NCBI RefSeq assembly: GCF_014281055.1
Contig: NZ_JACRSE010000002.1
Location: 616,790 to 680,789 of the forward strand
From: Fluviispira vulneris
GTDB lineage: Bacteria; Bdellovibrionota_B; Oligoflexia; Silvanigrellales; Silvanigrellaceae
Direction of reading: 5' to 3'
DNA length: 64,000 bases
In this document: positions 1 through 7,945 of the stretch, piece by piece
Layout of the letters: each line of letters opens with the position of its first letter
How positions within the stretch are numbered: the first letter of the stretch is position 1
Program-made: the position numbers and the translations under genes
Notes under the pieces: model-generated
Told to the model about the DNA's origin: nothing
Seen by the model: the letters and a program-made list of their open reading frames with translations, nothing else
The model's database searches: none

Positions 1-1209
1 TTTTACCCTGACTTACCTAAGGGATATCAAATCACTCAATATGATAAACCCATTTGTTTTGGCGGTGAACTTCAACTTGCAAGTGGTAAAAAAGTGAGAA
101 TTGAGCGTGTGCAAATTGAAGAAGATGCAGGTAAAAATATTCACGTAGGTGCTACTTCACTCGTTGATTACAACCGCTCCGGAGTGGGGCTGATTGAAAT
201 TGTCAGTGCTCCAGATATGACTTCTCCAGAAGAAGCTAGTGATTATTTGCGAAAATTACATAGCTATGTTGTTAATTTAGATATTTCTGAGGGTGATTTA
301 GAGCGAGGAAATTTTCGTGCGGATGCCAATGTTTCTATTAAGCCAAAGGGTTCAAATGTACTTGGCCAACGCTGTGAAATTAAAAATGTGAACTCATTTA
401 AATATTTAGAAAAAGCTATTGCATATGAAGTGGAACGCCAATTCGAAGTGCTCGAATCAGGCGGTACAATTCATATGGAAACGAGAGGATATGATAGCGA
501 TAAAAACATAACAATTGGTCAACGTAGTAAAGAATCAGCAAAAGATTATCGATATTTTCCAGAGCCAGATTTGCCTCCGCTCGTTGTATCTAAAGAGAGA
601 ATTGAAAAAGTCAGAAGTCAAATGCCTGAGTTACCAGAAAGCAAAGCAGCACGTTTTATAGAAAAGTATGGACTTCCTGAATACGACGCCAAGGTCATCA
701 CATCTTCAAGAATTAATAGTGCTTATTTTGAATCATTAGTTAATTCATTGCTTGGTAAAGTTGATCCTAAAAATATCTCAAATTATTTTATGACAGATGT
801 TATGAGAGCGAGTAAGGTTTTTGCAGAAGAAAAGGGAATTTCTCTGGATGAATTGCAACAGGTTCCTGTTTCTTTAGAAAATAGCAATGCTCTTTTAAGT
901 TTACAAGCTTCAGGAACAATAAGCGGACGTATTGCTAAAGAAATTTTTGAGGAAATGATTTTAAGTGGAAAATCACCAGTTGAAATTGTTAAAGAAAAAA
1001 ACTTAATTCAAATTTCAGATGAAACTTCGATAGCTAAAATTTGTGAACAAGTTATTTTAGAGAATCCTGAGCAACTTGCTCAGTATTTGTCTGGAAAAGA
1101 AAAACTTTTTGGCTTTTTTGTAGGTCAAACTATGAAAATTTCTGGTGGTAAATTAAACCCAAGTAAAGTTAATGAAATGTTAAAAAAATTACTTGAATCA
1201 AAAAAGTAA
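1..1209 (+). CDS. gatB: Asp/Glu-tRNA amidotransferase subunit B (GatB), 5'-truncated by window edge
   Basis: The frame is open from base 1, so the gene starts before the window and only the C-terminal ~402 residues are present. GatB, with GatA and GatC, converts Glu-tRNA(Gln) and Asp-tRNA(Asn) to Gln-tRNA and Asn-tRNA in the cytoplasm. Visible signatures are the conserved GatB core (EEDAGKN, SLVDYNRSGVGLIEIVS, RCEIKNVNSFK, KDYRYFPEPDLPPL) followed by the helical C-terminal tail domain ending KLNPSKVNEMLKKLL. The family is about 475-480 residues, so roughly 75 are missing upstream. A hairpin terminator follows 21 bases after the stop, so this is the last gene of its transcript. Confidence 0.97.
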   Translation, partial: FYPDLPKGYQITQYDKPICFGGELQLASGKKVRIERVQIEEDAGKNIHVGATSLVDYNRSGVGLIEIVSAPDMTSPEEASDYLRKLHSYVVNLDISEGDLERGNFRADANVSIKPKGSNVLGQRCEIKNVNSFKYLEKAIAYEVERQFEVLESGGTIHMETRGYDSDKNITIGQRSKESAKDYRYFPEPDLPPLVVSKERIEKVRSQMPELPESKAARFIEKYGLPEYDAKVITSSRINSAYFESLVNSLLGKVDPKNISNYFMTDVMRASKVFAEEKGISLDELQQVPVSLENSNALLSLQASGTISGRIAKEIFEEMILSGKSPVEIVKEKNLIQISDETSIAKICEQVILENPEQLAQYLSGKEKLFGFFVGQTMKISGGKLNPSKVNEMLKKLLESKK

Positions 1210-1230
1210 TTTTAATTATAAATATAAGGT

Positions 1231-1262
1231 TCCACCGAATTTTTTTAAATTCGGTGGAGTTT
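1231..1262 (+). terminator. Rho-independent terminator of gatB
   Basis: A perfect 12-bp inverted repeat (TCCACCGAATTT at 1231-1242 and its complement at 1247-1258) encloses a 4-base T loop, followed by GTTT. The U tract is short but the stem is strong and sits just after gatB. Confidence 0.8.
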
Positions 1263-1435
1263 CCAACCTATTCGCATTGTCTGTTTACATTAAAATGACT
1301 ATAACTGATTCTTTGCATATTGTCAAATTCTTCATGGCTAACATACTAAAATTAATAAGCAAAGAGTATTAAAAAAGAAAAAAATAGGATAGGTCTTTTG
1401 GGATATTTAATATTCGAATTTGATTTATCAAAAAT

Positions 1436-2071
1436 TTATCTAATTCCTACAGTAAAAATATCGATATATTGTTTTGCCAATTCAAAGCATTCTTCCTGTG
1501 GAATACCAAGTAAAGCTTGACGATTAAAGCCTATCATAAAGGCCAAAGAATAAATCATCATAACCAAAGCTTCGCAATCACATTTTGAAGAAATATCGCC
1601 CATCAATTGTCTATGTTTGAAAAATTCAATCTGAGGTTTTAAGAAATCCATATCTTTAAATCTTATTTTAAAATCGTCAAACTCTGGATCCGTGATAGCT
1701 CTTGAAAGAATAACTCTTAAAAGTTGCTCACTTTCTTTAAATTTTTCAATATATATTTTCATAATCAAATAAATTTGATCTTCAATTTTATTTGAATCAC
1801 ATAGACAATCTAATATATCTTTTTGACTGTTTACTCTGCCATTATTTATCACTGCAATGAGAAGATCTGATTTTGATTTAAAATAACGAAACAAAAGTCC
1901 ATCAGAACATTTAGCTTCTTTAGCAATGTCACGAATGGTTGCTGCATCATAACCCTTTTCAGCAAAAACTTTTTTTGCACTACAGATAAAATCTTCAAAA
2001 CGATCTTCTTTGTTTTTTCTTTGCCGTTTTACAATAGTTTGTGCTTTGGGTTCAGAGGATTCTGTTTGCAT
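1436..2071 (-). CDS. TetR/AcrR family transcriptional regulator
   Basis: A 211-residue protein with an N-terminal TetR helix-turn-helix at about residues 24-70: the pattern FAEKGYDAATIRDIAKEA, then CSDGLLFRYFKSKSDLL is diagnostic. The remaining all-alpha part would bind a small ligand and dimerise. The ligand cannot be read from sequence. A basic N-terminal tail (KRQRKNK) precedes the HTH. An 8+8 bp palindrome with an 8-bp spacer lies 25 bp upstream of the start codon, which is the expected size and place for an autoregulatory TetR operator. No efflux or enzyme gene is adjacent; the neighbours upstream are two unknown small proteins on the same strand. Confidence 0.9.
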   Translation of the reverse strand: MQTESSEPKAQTIVKRQRKNKEDRFEDFICSAKKVFAEKGYDAATIRDIAKEAKCSDGLLFRYFKSKSDLLIAVINNGRVNSQKDILDCLCDSNKIEDQIYLIMKIYIEKFKESEQLLRVILSRAITDPEFDDFKIRFKDMDFLKPQIEFFKHRQLMGDISSKCDCEALVMMIYSLAFMIGFNRQALLGIPQEECFELAKQYIDIFTVGIR

Positions 2072-2095
2072 GATAATTTTTCTGCACTTTCTCTA

Positions 2096-2119
2096 TTGAG
2101 TAAATAATCAATTACTCAA
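2096..2119. promoter_or_regulatory. Predicted TetR operator (palindrome)
   Basis: TTGAGTAA (2096-2103) and TTACTCAA (2112-2119) form a perfect 8-bp inverted repeat around an 8-bp spacer, immediately upstream of the TetR-family start codon. Size and symmetry match typical TetR-family operators. The assignment is inference. Confidence 0.55.
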
Positions 2120-2200
2120 ATGTAAGATAGTGCGTAACCTAAGATCGGGCGAGAGTCAAGCTTATTGGCATATAACAAGATGATATCTTATAATAAAAAT

Positions 2201-2608
2201 CTATCTGAGTTTTTCAGGTTGTGTGTCGTAAACCCTTGGGAGCTCTTTCGACCAGCGGATAAGTTGAGCTTGTTCATTGCGCAAATAATCTGAAACTTTT
2301 TTCATGCTCGGATCTGTGCGCATTTTATCTATGATATCTTGTAAAGTTAATATTCTATCTGCTTGCACATCTAGATTCATAATATCATCCATAATGGAAT
2401 TGAATGTGTCCTTTTCATCAGGAGTCAAGCCCGTGGTTATGGAATGGCGATGGTATTTTTGAATCATATCTTTATCAGTGTTAATTATAATGGTACCATC
2501 GTCTCTTTTATCTTCAACTACGCCTGGGTTCGTATAAATTCCAACTTTAGAAACATAATCTCCAACTTGAATAAATGCACCTTTTTGTGGTGGTGGAATA
2601 TAAACCAT
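2201..2608 (-). CDS. Hypothetical protein, paralogue of the upstream gene
   Basis: A 135-residue cytoplasmic protein of unknown function with no signal peptide or membrane segment. It starts MVYIPPPQKG behind a good ribosome binding site (TGAGGAG). The first ~60 residues look like a small beta-barrel (VGDYVSKVG..., then DDGTIIIN) and the rest is charged helix. It aligns with the neighbouring 126-residue protein over most of its length: GTIIIN/GKIILD, ITTGLTP/IRNGLEP, KDTFNSIMDD/KDAYMTTLSD and DYLRNEQAQLIR/KYLENELQYRIVR. The two genes are in tandem with a 25-bp gap and are probably cotranscribed. The order suggests an ancient duplication. I recognise no family for it. Confidence 0.75.
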   Translation of the reverse strand: MVYIPPPQKGAFIQVGDYVSKVGIYTNPGVVEDKRDDGTIIINTDKDMIQKYHRHSITTGLTPDEKDTFNSIMDDIMNLDVQADRILTLQDIIDKMRTDPSMKKVSDYLRNEQAQLIRWSKELPRVYDTQPEKLR

Positions 2609-2633
2609 ATTTTTATCTCCTCATAAAAAACTT

Positions 2634-3014
2634 TCAAATGCCTAAGGTAATCGGATCAACTGCGAAGTTTTCAGGTGCAAATTTTTCTCTGACAATTCTG
2701 TATTGCAATTCATTCTCTAAATATTTTATAATACGAGGATTGCCATTGGCTTGTTTTAAACTTTCAATTTTAGCGTAAAGATCTCTTATCTCTTGTCGCT
2801 TATCTTCATTTTCTTGGTCAGATAATGTGGTCATATAAGCGTCTTTTAAAGCGGGCTCTAAGCCGTTACGTATGCCAAATTTTGCATTTTCTTGAACTTT
2901 TTCAAAATTAGGATCTAGGATTATTTTGCCTGTCTTTGGATCAGTTTTTTCGACTCGAGTCGGATCCCCTTTGCGTGTCCAAACAATATCATTGGGTACA
3001 ATTGCGAGTGGCAT
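2634..3014 (-). CDS. Hypothetical protein, tandem paralogue
   Basis: A 126-residue soluble protein, first gene of the two-gene unit. An N-terminal beta-rich section (PNDIVWTRKGDPTRVEKTD, then GKIILDPNFEKV) is followed by a charged, probably coiled-coil helical part (residues ~60-105). It shares architecture and several residue blocks with the 135-residue protein downstream. It could be a small adaptor or nucleic-acid-binding protein, since the start resembles an SH3/KOW-like barrel, but that is a guess. There is no sequence sign of export. Confidence 0.72.
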   Translation of the reverse strand: MPLAIVPNDIVWTRKGDPTRVEKTDPKTGKIILDPNFEKVQENAKFGIRNGLEPALKDAYMTTLSDQENEDKRQEIRDLYAKIESLKQANGNPRIIKYLENELQYRIVREKFAPENFAVDPITLGI

Positions 3015-3126
3015 GGAGTATTCCTATCTATTAATTGAATCTTTCAAGTACTATTGTTAGCTCCAATTAAATAATCATGTGAGGCATTTTTTTTCTTATG
3101 GACAGAGAATTGACATTAAAAAATGT

Positions 3127-4107
3127 TTAAGGAATGCGCGGTGTAAGAATACGTATGTTTTCTTGTTGGAAATTATATAATTCTTTTGTAAAGGAAAAAG
3201 ATTTTTCATTGGATTTCTGAATACCATCTGCATCAAATATTTTTTTAAAATCTGAATTATTTTCTTGTACACAAATTTCTAATCCATTAATTAAAGATTT
3301 TGAAATATCTAAAGGTATTTTAGGGTTCTCAACAATAACTTTAAGTGGAATACTCTGTGAAATACCAAGTATTGTAAAATGTCCTATTTGAGAACCAATT
3401 TGAAAAGGAACAGAATTCGGAAATTTTTTTTCTAAAAACGTTTCTGATAATGCTCCTATTGTTGCTAAATTTTCTTCGATAGCTTGCAAAACAGAATCGT
3501 AATTACCAACAAAAATTGCGCTGCTAGGAAAAATATTACGTTGGAGAAAATACATTCGAGGTATTAAGAAACCGACGTCGCTTTCAGGATGGGTGTAAGC
3601 AACAGTTGAATTATTAAAAAAATTAAGAGTGTGTTCATTCTGAAAAGAATATACATTCAAAGGCAATGCTGTTTTTATTAAGTAATTTTTCCAAGTTGAG
3701 CTTTTCCCTAAAATAATTGAACGAGTAAAAGGAGATTCTTTTTTAAGTAATAACAATATACTTTGTAGTGGAGTTTTTTCAGAAGCTCCAATATAGGATA
3801 AAGAACTCATAAGAGCAAACTGTGCATTTCCTCTTGACATAGCAGTGATCAATGCTTTCTCATCTGTAGCATAATTAAAATGGACTCTATAGCCGGAATT
3901 TTTTTCAATACAATTCTCTAAATTTTCAACAGCAATTTCATCGGTATTTAATATATCTGGGCTTTCCAAATAGAACTCAATTGGCAAAGCTTTAGAACCC
4001 AATTCTGGTGAATTTAAACAGAGTTGAGTGCAGCTCGTTAAGATCAATAAACTCATAATAAGACATACATGAAATGTTACTTTTTTCTTCCATTCATAAA
4101 AAATCAT
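3127..4107 (-). CDS. PhnD-like periplasmic binding lipoprotein
   Basis: A 326-residue protein with an N-terminal hydrophobic signal and a lipobox ending LTSC (cysteine ~26), so a predicted lipoprotein. The mature part resembles phosphate/phosphonate/phosphite-type solute-binding proteins (PhnD-like, type II periplasmic fold): NSGYRVHFNYATDEKALITAMSRGNAQFALMSSLSYI near the N-terminus and the second-lobe section with YDSVLQAIEENLATIGALSE. No ABC permease or ATPase is nearby, so it may serve sensing or an unlinked transporter. Its start codon directly abuts the stop of the preceding binding-protein gene, indicating translational coupling. Confidence 0.75.
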   Translation of the reverse strand: MIFYEWKKKVTFHVCLIMSLLILTSCTQLCLNSPELGSKALPIEFYLESPDILNTDEIAVENLENCIEKNSGYRVHFNYATDEKALITAMSRGNAQFALMSSLSYIGASEKTPLQSILLLLKKESPFTRSIILGKSSTWKNYLIKTALPLNVYSFQNEHTLNFFNNSTVAYTHPESDVGFLIPRMYFLQRNIFPSSAIFVGNYDSVLQAIEENLATIGALSETFLEKKFPNSVPFQIGSQIGHFTILGISQSIPLKVIVENPKIPLDISKSLINGLEICVQENNSDFKKIFDADGIQKSNEKSFSFTKELYNFQQENIRILTPRIP

Positions 4108-5001
4108 TTAATATCCTTTTTCGATCCACATTTCATTGATAATTGTCATCAAATCACTTTCCTTCATTTTATAAAGTTCTCTTTCAAATTGCTGAATAAT
4201 TTTATCTTTATCAGGAAAAGTTGATTTGTTTGGGAAGATGCAATAATAATCTCGCCAGTAGAGCACATTTCTGTATTTAAAAACAGACTCTTCCGCCCCA
4301 ATTTTTTTTAATAGCATGGTTGTTCTTTCTCTATCAGCAATAAAGAGATCAATTTTTTTTTGTCTTAATTTAATAACGAGATCTTTGTAATCTCGTCCTT
4401 CATACAATAATCGGTTCAATTGTAATTTTTCATATGGATAATTATCCCAGAACTCACTTGGATAGGTAAAGCCAACAACAATACCTACTGTTAAGTTTTG
4501 CCCCACTGCTTCTTCATAACTTAAAGTTTCTTTATTGCCAATTTCACTTGTGAGTCTGTGGAAAACATAATTTCTTGTGCGCAAGGGAATTCTTGGAAAA
4601 TAAGCATATTTTTTATATTTCTCTGTTTTTTGAATGCCCAAAGCAATATCTGCTTTGCCCTCTTTGATCATGGGTTCCAATTCTTTCCATTTCACGATTT
4701 GGACTTCGTATGGTATTTTTAACTTCTGCAATATTTTAGTTACAATATCAACATCCGAACCAACAACTTTAGGTGGAGCATTTGGGTCAACAATTTCAAC
4801 TGGCTTTTTAGGATCTTCTTTTTTGGGGGGTGCTTTGGGATCAACAGGTTTTATCACCTCAAAAAAAGAATGCATATCAACTTCTTCTGCAATGATCTTA
4901 ATTTTTTTGTCTTCTGCGCAAGAATTCTTTTGAAAAATTAGAAAAAGAATTATAATAACGATTGACGATTTCTTTAAATTTAGAAATTTTCTAGCCAGCA
5001 T
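4108..5001 (-). CDS. SBP_bac_3-type periplasmic binding protein with Pro/Lys-rich insert
   Basis: A 297-residue exported protein: signal peptide at residues 1-29, then a family-3 (amino-acid type) solute-binding fold with VDIVTKILQKLKIPYEVQIV, ELEPMIKEGKADIALGIQKTEKY and a closing segment EMWIEKGY. A low-complexity insert at about residues 50-80 carries two VDPxAPPK units and PKKEDPKKP where canonical members have the short ligand-proximal loop. It is the first gene of a two-gene unit with the PhnD-like lipoprotein; its start has an AAGGATA ribosome binding site. No permease is adjacent. The ligand is unknown. Confidence 0.8.
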   Translation of the reverse strand: MLARKFLNLKKSSIVIIILFLIFQKNSCAEDKKIKIIAEEVDMHSFFEVIKPVDPKAPPKKEDPKKPVEIVDPNAPPKVVGSDVDIVTKILQKLKIPYEVQIVKWKELEPMIKEGKADIALGIQKTEKYKKYAYFPRIPLRTRNYVFHRLTSEIGNKETLSYEEAVGQNLTVGIVVGFTYPSEFWDNYPYEKLQLNRLLYEGRDYKDLVIKLRQKKIDLFIADRERTTMLLKKIGAEESVFKYRNVLYWRDYYCIFPNKSTFPDKDKIIQQFERELYKMKESDLMTIINEMWIEKGY

Positions 5002-5084
5002 TGGCGTATCCTTTGAGGGAAGTTATACTGCAAATGTTGAATAATTTTTTTATAGATATGAGTGAGAAAGAGTAAAATTCCTTT

Positions 5085-5549
5085 ATGAAAATTTGGATTG
5101 ATGCAGACGCTTGTCCTGCCGTTATCAAAGAAATTGTCTTTAAAGCTTCTGAAAGATTGAGTGTGGAAGTTTGTTTAGTTGCAAACCAAGAATTGAAGAT
5201 CCCGAAATCAGCTTTGATTTCAATGGTTAAGGTTGCAAAGGGTTTTGATGTTGCAGATGCATATATCGTCACAAACTTGAATGCGAATGATATGGTTATC
5301 ACTGCTGACGTGCCTCTTGCTGCTTTGGTGGTCGAAAAAGGAGCTCTTGCTATCAATCCACGCGGCGAACTTTATAATGAAGGTAACATTTCAGAAAGGC
5401 TTTCTGTGAGGAATTTTATGCAGTCTATGAGGGAGAGCGGGCTCATTCAAGGTGGAGGTCCTGCTCAGTTTAATCCAGCTGATAAGCAAAGATTTGCGTC
5501 TACATTCGATAAGCATCTGCATATCTTACTTAAAAAAGATAAGAAATAA
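5085..5549 (+). CDS. yaiI: YaiI/YqxD family protein (DUF188, PIN-like)
   Basis: A 154-residue protein, full length for UPF0178/DUF188. Family signatures are MKIWIDADACPAVIKEI at the start, a conserved DMVITADVPLA block, NPRGELY, and the C-terminal RQFASTFDKHL-like motif (here KQRFASTFDKHLH). The fold is PIN-like with acidic metal-site residues (D7, D9), but the biochemical role is not established. It converges tail to tail with the next gene with no intervening base. Confidence 0.93.
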   Translation: MKIWIDADACPAVIKEIVFKASERLSVEVCLVANQELKIPKSALISMVKVAKGFDVADAYIVTNLNANDMVITADVPLAALVVEKGALAINPRGELYNEGNISERLSVRNFMQSMRESGLIQGGGPAQFNPADKQRFASTFDKHLHILLKKDKK

Positions 5550-6962
5550 TCATTCTTTATTCTGTAAAATGGCACGGACTATACTCCGTGTTTCTATACC
5601 TGTATTTTTCAATAATTTATAAGAAATTTTTAAAAGCTCTTCTCTTTGATGAGAATCTAAATTTTTAATAAGAGATATTGTATCTATATTAAAGTCAAAA
5701 ATATAATTTGGATCGGATACATATTTATAGGGTAAATTTTTAGCTAAAGAAGAAGAAATATCTTTATTATACTTTTCAAAGACTACGCTGCCATAGGTTG
5801 GAAATGTTTCTTTGAAAGCATTTGCTGTTATATACTCTCTTAGGTAATAATCGATATTTGTCGAATCAACTGCTTTGTATTCATTTTGAAAAAGTGCGGA
5901 ATGAAGAGGATCATTTTTAATATTATATTTTCTGACATAACTTAAATAATTGTAAATTATTTGCTCATAAATTAAATGGCGATTTGAAATGATATTAATT
6001 GCGTCATTTTTACGCCTGTGAGAACGATTAAATAATCCTTCCAAGGCATCTAGAATATTAAAGGCTATTAGATCTGATGATGAAAAACCAGGCAATGGTG
6101 TGACATGAAAGGGTTGAGATAAATCTTGTGCATAATGTAAACTCCAACCTAAAAAGCGGTATCCCCAGTAAGGATGTCCTTTATTAAATGCAAATTTTGC
6201 GAGTTCTTTAAAAAGATAAAACCGATGTTCAGCGTATGTTTTTGTCAGAAAAGGTGCTGCTTTATAAATAAATGCTGAGTTATGATAAAACCCCATATGA
6301 AAAGGAGCTTGGCTGCTAAAGACAAGATTGGGGTTGCCAAATGGTTGAATGCCAAAATGATATTTGAAATTGTCAGCATCTGGGCTATCGTCAAATAAGC
6401 CCACATCGAAACCATAATCAGGCTCATCCGATGCACTCGCAACAATACTTAAGGGTGATAGCAATTCTGAATTTTCAATTTTAATAAATGAGTATGCAAT
6501 TGAATTTTGTGAAATCTCTGGCAGAAGAATTTCATTTTGCGGTATGCGAATGTGTTTATCTCTTAACTCATCTCCTGGTAGTAATTGCAGAAAAAAGGGA
6601 AATTTCATCTTTGGATTGATACGTATTGCTCTTAAAAATTTAAGTTCAATATCGGGATCATTTGCAAAAGATTTAAATTTAAGATCCTCAGGTGTACTTG
6701 GATAATGAGAGTATTTATACTGATTATTTCTATTTTTCGACCACTCTTCGATTTGCTTCAAGATATGAGGCAGTTCATTTTGTGTTTCCGATAAAAATGA
6801 ACGTAAACTTTCAGGATAAATAATATTTTTTTTCTCAATTTCAGCTGCATTGCTAAGAGCAAGTTCTGTGATTAATGTGTGATTTGACCAAGTAAAAGCT
6901 TTTTTGTAATGCAAAACATTTATTGAAAGTATTAATAATAATATTTTATAACTATTTTTCAT
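5550..6962 (-). CDS. Secreted zinc phospholipase C / S1-P1 nuclease-like protein
   Basis: A 470-residue protein with an N-terminal signal peptide (hydrophobic residues 6-22) and mature start near the FTWSNHTLIT motif. The Trp-x-x-His at the mature N-terminus plus GWSLHYAQDLSQPFH (residues ~268-282) with its HxxxD match the zinc-ligand pattern of bacterial zinc-dependent phospholipase C and S1/P1 nucleases. An additional HMGFYHNSAF lies between. The protein is longer than typical ~280-residue members, so domains beyond the metal core are unexplained. It overlaps the preceding binding-protein gene by 4 bases, so the two are cotranslated. Substrate (lipid or nucleic acid) is not decidable here. 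Confidence 0.7.
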   Translation of the reverse strand: MKNSYKILLLILSINVLHYKKAFTWSNHTLITELALSNAAEIEKKNIIYPESLRSFLSETQNELPHILKQIEEWSKNRNNQYKYSHYPSTPEDLKFKSFANDPDIELKFLRAIRINPKMKFPFFLQLLPGDELRDKHIRIPQNEILLPEISQNSIAYSFIKIENSELLSPLSIVASASDEPDYGFDVGLFDDSPDADNFKYHFGIQPFGNPNLVFSSQAPFHMGFYHNSAFIYKAAPFLTKTYAEHRFYLFKELAKFAFNKGHPYWGYRFLGWSLHYAQDLSQPFHVTPLPGFSSSDLIAFNILDALEGLFNRSHRRKNDAINIISNRHLIYEQIIYNYLSYVRKYNIKNDPLHSALFQNEYKAVDSTNIDYYLREYITANAFKETFPTYGSVVFEKYNKDISSSLAKNLPYKYVSDPNYIFDFNIDTISLIKNLDSHQREELLKISYKLLKNTGIETRSIVRAILQNKE

Positions 6963-7738
6963 TTATGAGTGACCTTTTTAATAGCTTTATTTATTTTCTC
7001 CATAGTTTTTTCACCTACGATTTTTGCACACATAAAATATCTAGATTGTGCTTCTTTCATATCATTTAGTTTTTTTAATTTCAGCTTATCTTTAAGCTCC
7101 TTATTTTGATTTAAATGATATTGAATCTCGTTTATTGAAAAATAAGTATAATCAGCTCCATTATTAGCTACAGTTTGTAGCATTTCTTTTGGCTCTTGGG
7201 AGGTGACTTTTATTTTCTTGGGATCAATTTTATCGATTTCAGTTGAAATATAATTTTTGTATTGTGCAAGTAATTTATTTGTATAATTACCCCATGAATA
7301 GCCGATTTTTGCTAAGGGCATAAGAGAGTCATCTTTCATTATTTCTTCTAAAGTTTTGTATTTATCAAATCTTTTGTCCTCTTTGCGTATAGCAAGTGCT
7401 ATTATTTCATCAGTGTAATAGGGTTTAGAAAAATATGAAAACTGTTCTCTTTCAGTAGTGATATATGCGTATGTGATACAAACTGGTTCGTTGTTATTTT
7501 TTATTGCAAGAATGGAACGTGATATAGGTTCAATTTGAAATTCATAAGGGATATTTGCTTCCTTCATGATTTTTTTGATCAACAAATAAAGCTCACCTCC
7601 TTTCAACTGTTTAGTGACATTGTCTGTCACAAAGTAGGGGGGTCTATCTTGATAGTGAAGGGTAATTAAATTTTCAGCTGCCATAGATTTGTATGATGAA
7701 AATATTGCAAGTGCGAGTAAGATTGCGCGCTGAATCAT
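6959..7738 (-). CDS. SBP_bac_3-type periplasmic binding protein
   Basis: A 259-residue exported protein. Signal peptide at residues 1-20, then a family-3 solute-binding fold: ITLHYQDRPPYFV, GGELYLLIKKIMKEANIPYEFQI, a lobe-hinge segment ACITYAYITTEREQF-like (CITYAYITTEREQFSYFSKPYY) and a terminal helix MEKINKAIKKV. No transporter partners are nearby. It is translated just ahead of the zinc phospholipase-like gene with a 4-base overlap, and is divergent from the pseudo-CheA sensor gene (207-bp gap), so a role in ligand presentation to that sensor is possible but unproven. Confidence 0.8.
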   Translation of the reverse strand: MIQRAILLALAIFSSYKSMAAENLITLHYQDRPPYFVTDNVTKQLKGGELYLLIKKIMKEANIPYEFQIEPISRSILAIKNNNEPVCITYAYITTEREQFSYFSKPYYTDEIIALAIRKEDKRFDKYKTLEEIMKDDSLMPLAKIGYSWGNYTNKLLAQYKNYISTEIDKIDPKKIKVTSQEPKEMLQTVANNGADYTYFSINEIQYHLNQNKELKDKLKLKKLNDMKEAQSRYFMCAKIVGEKTMEKINKAIKKVTHK

Positions 7739-7945
7739 ATTTAAGCCTCCAAAAACATTGATAAATTTTATATATAAACATCAAGTAAAGTCAACTATTT
7801 AAAGCATTGATTTCAAAAGGATATTTATATCTTAACATAAGAACTTCCTAAAATACTCTTCACAAACCGTTTTTGCTTTATTTTTAATTTTATAAAGTCG
7901 ATTGTATGTCTGGTTGAGAAGTAGCTTAAAATCGAAAGATAGTTT

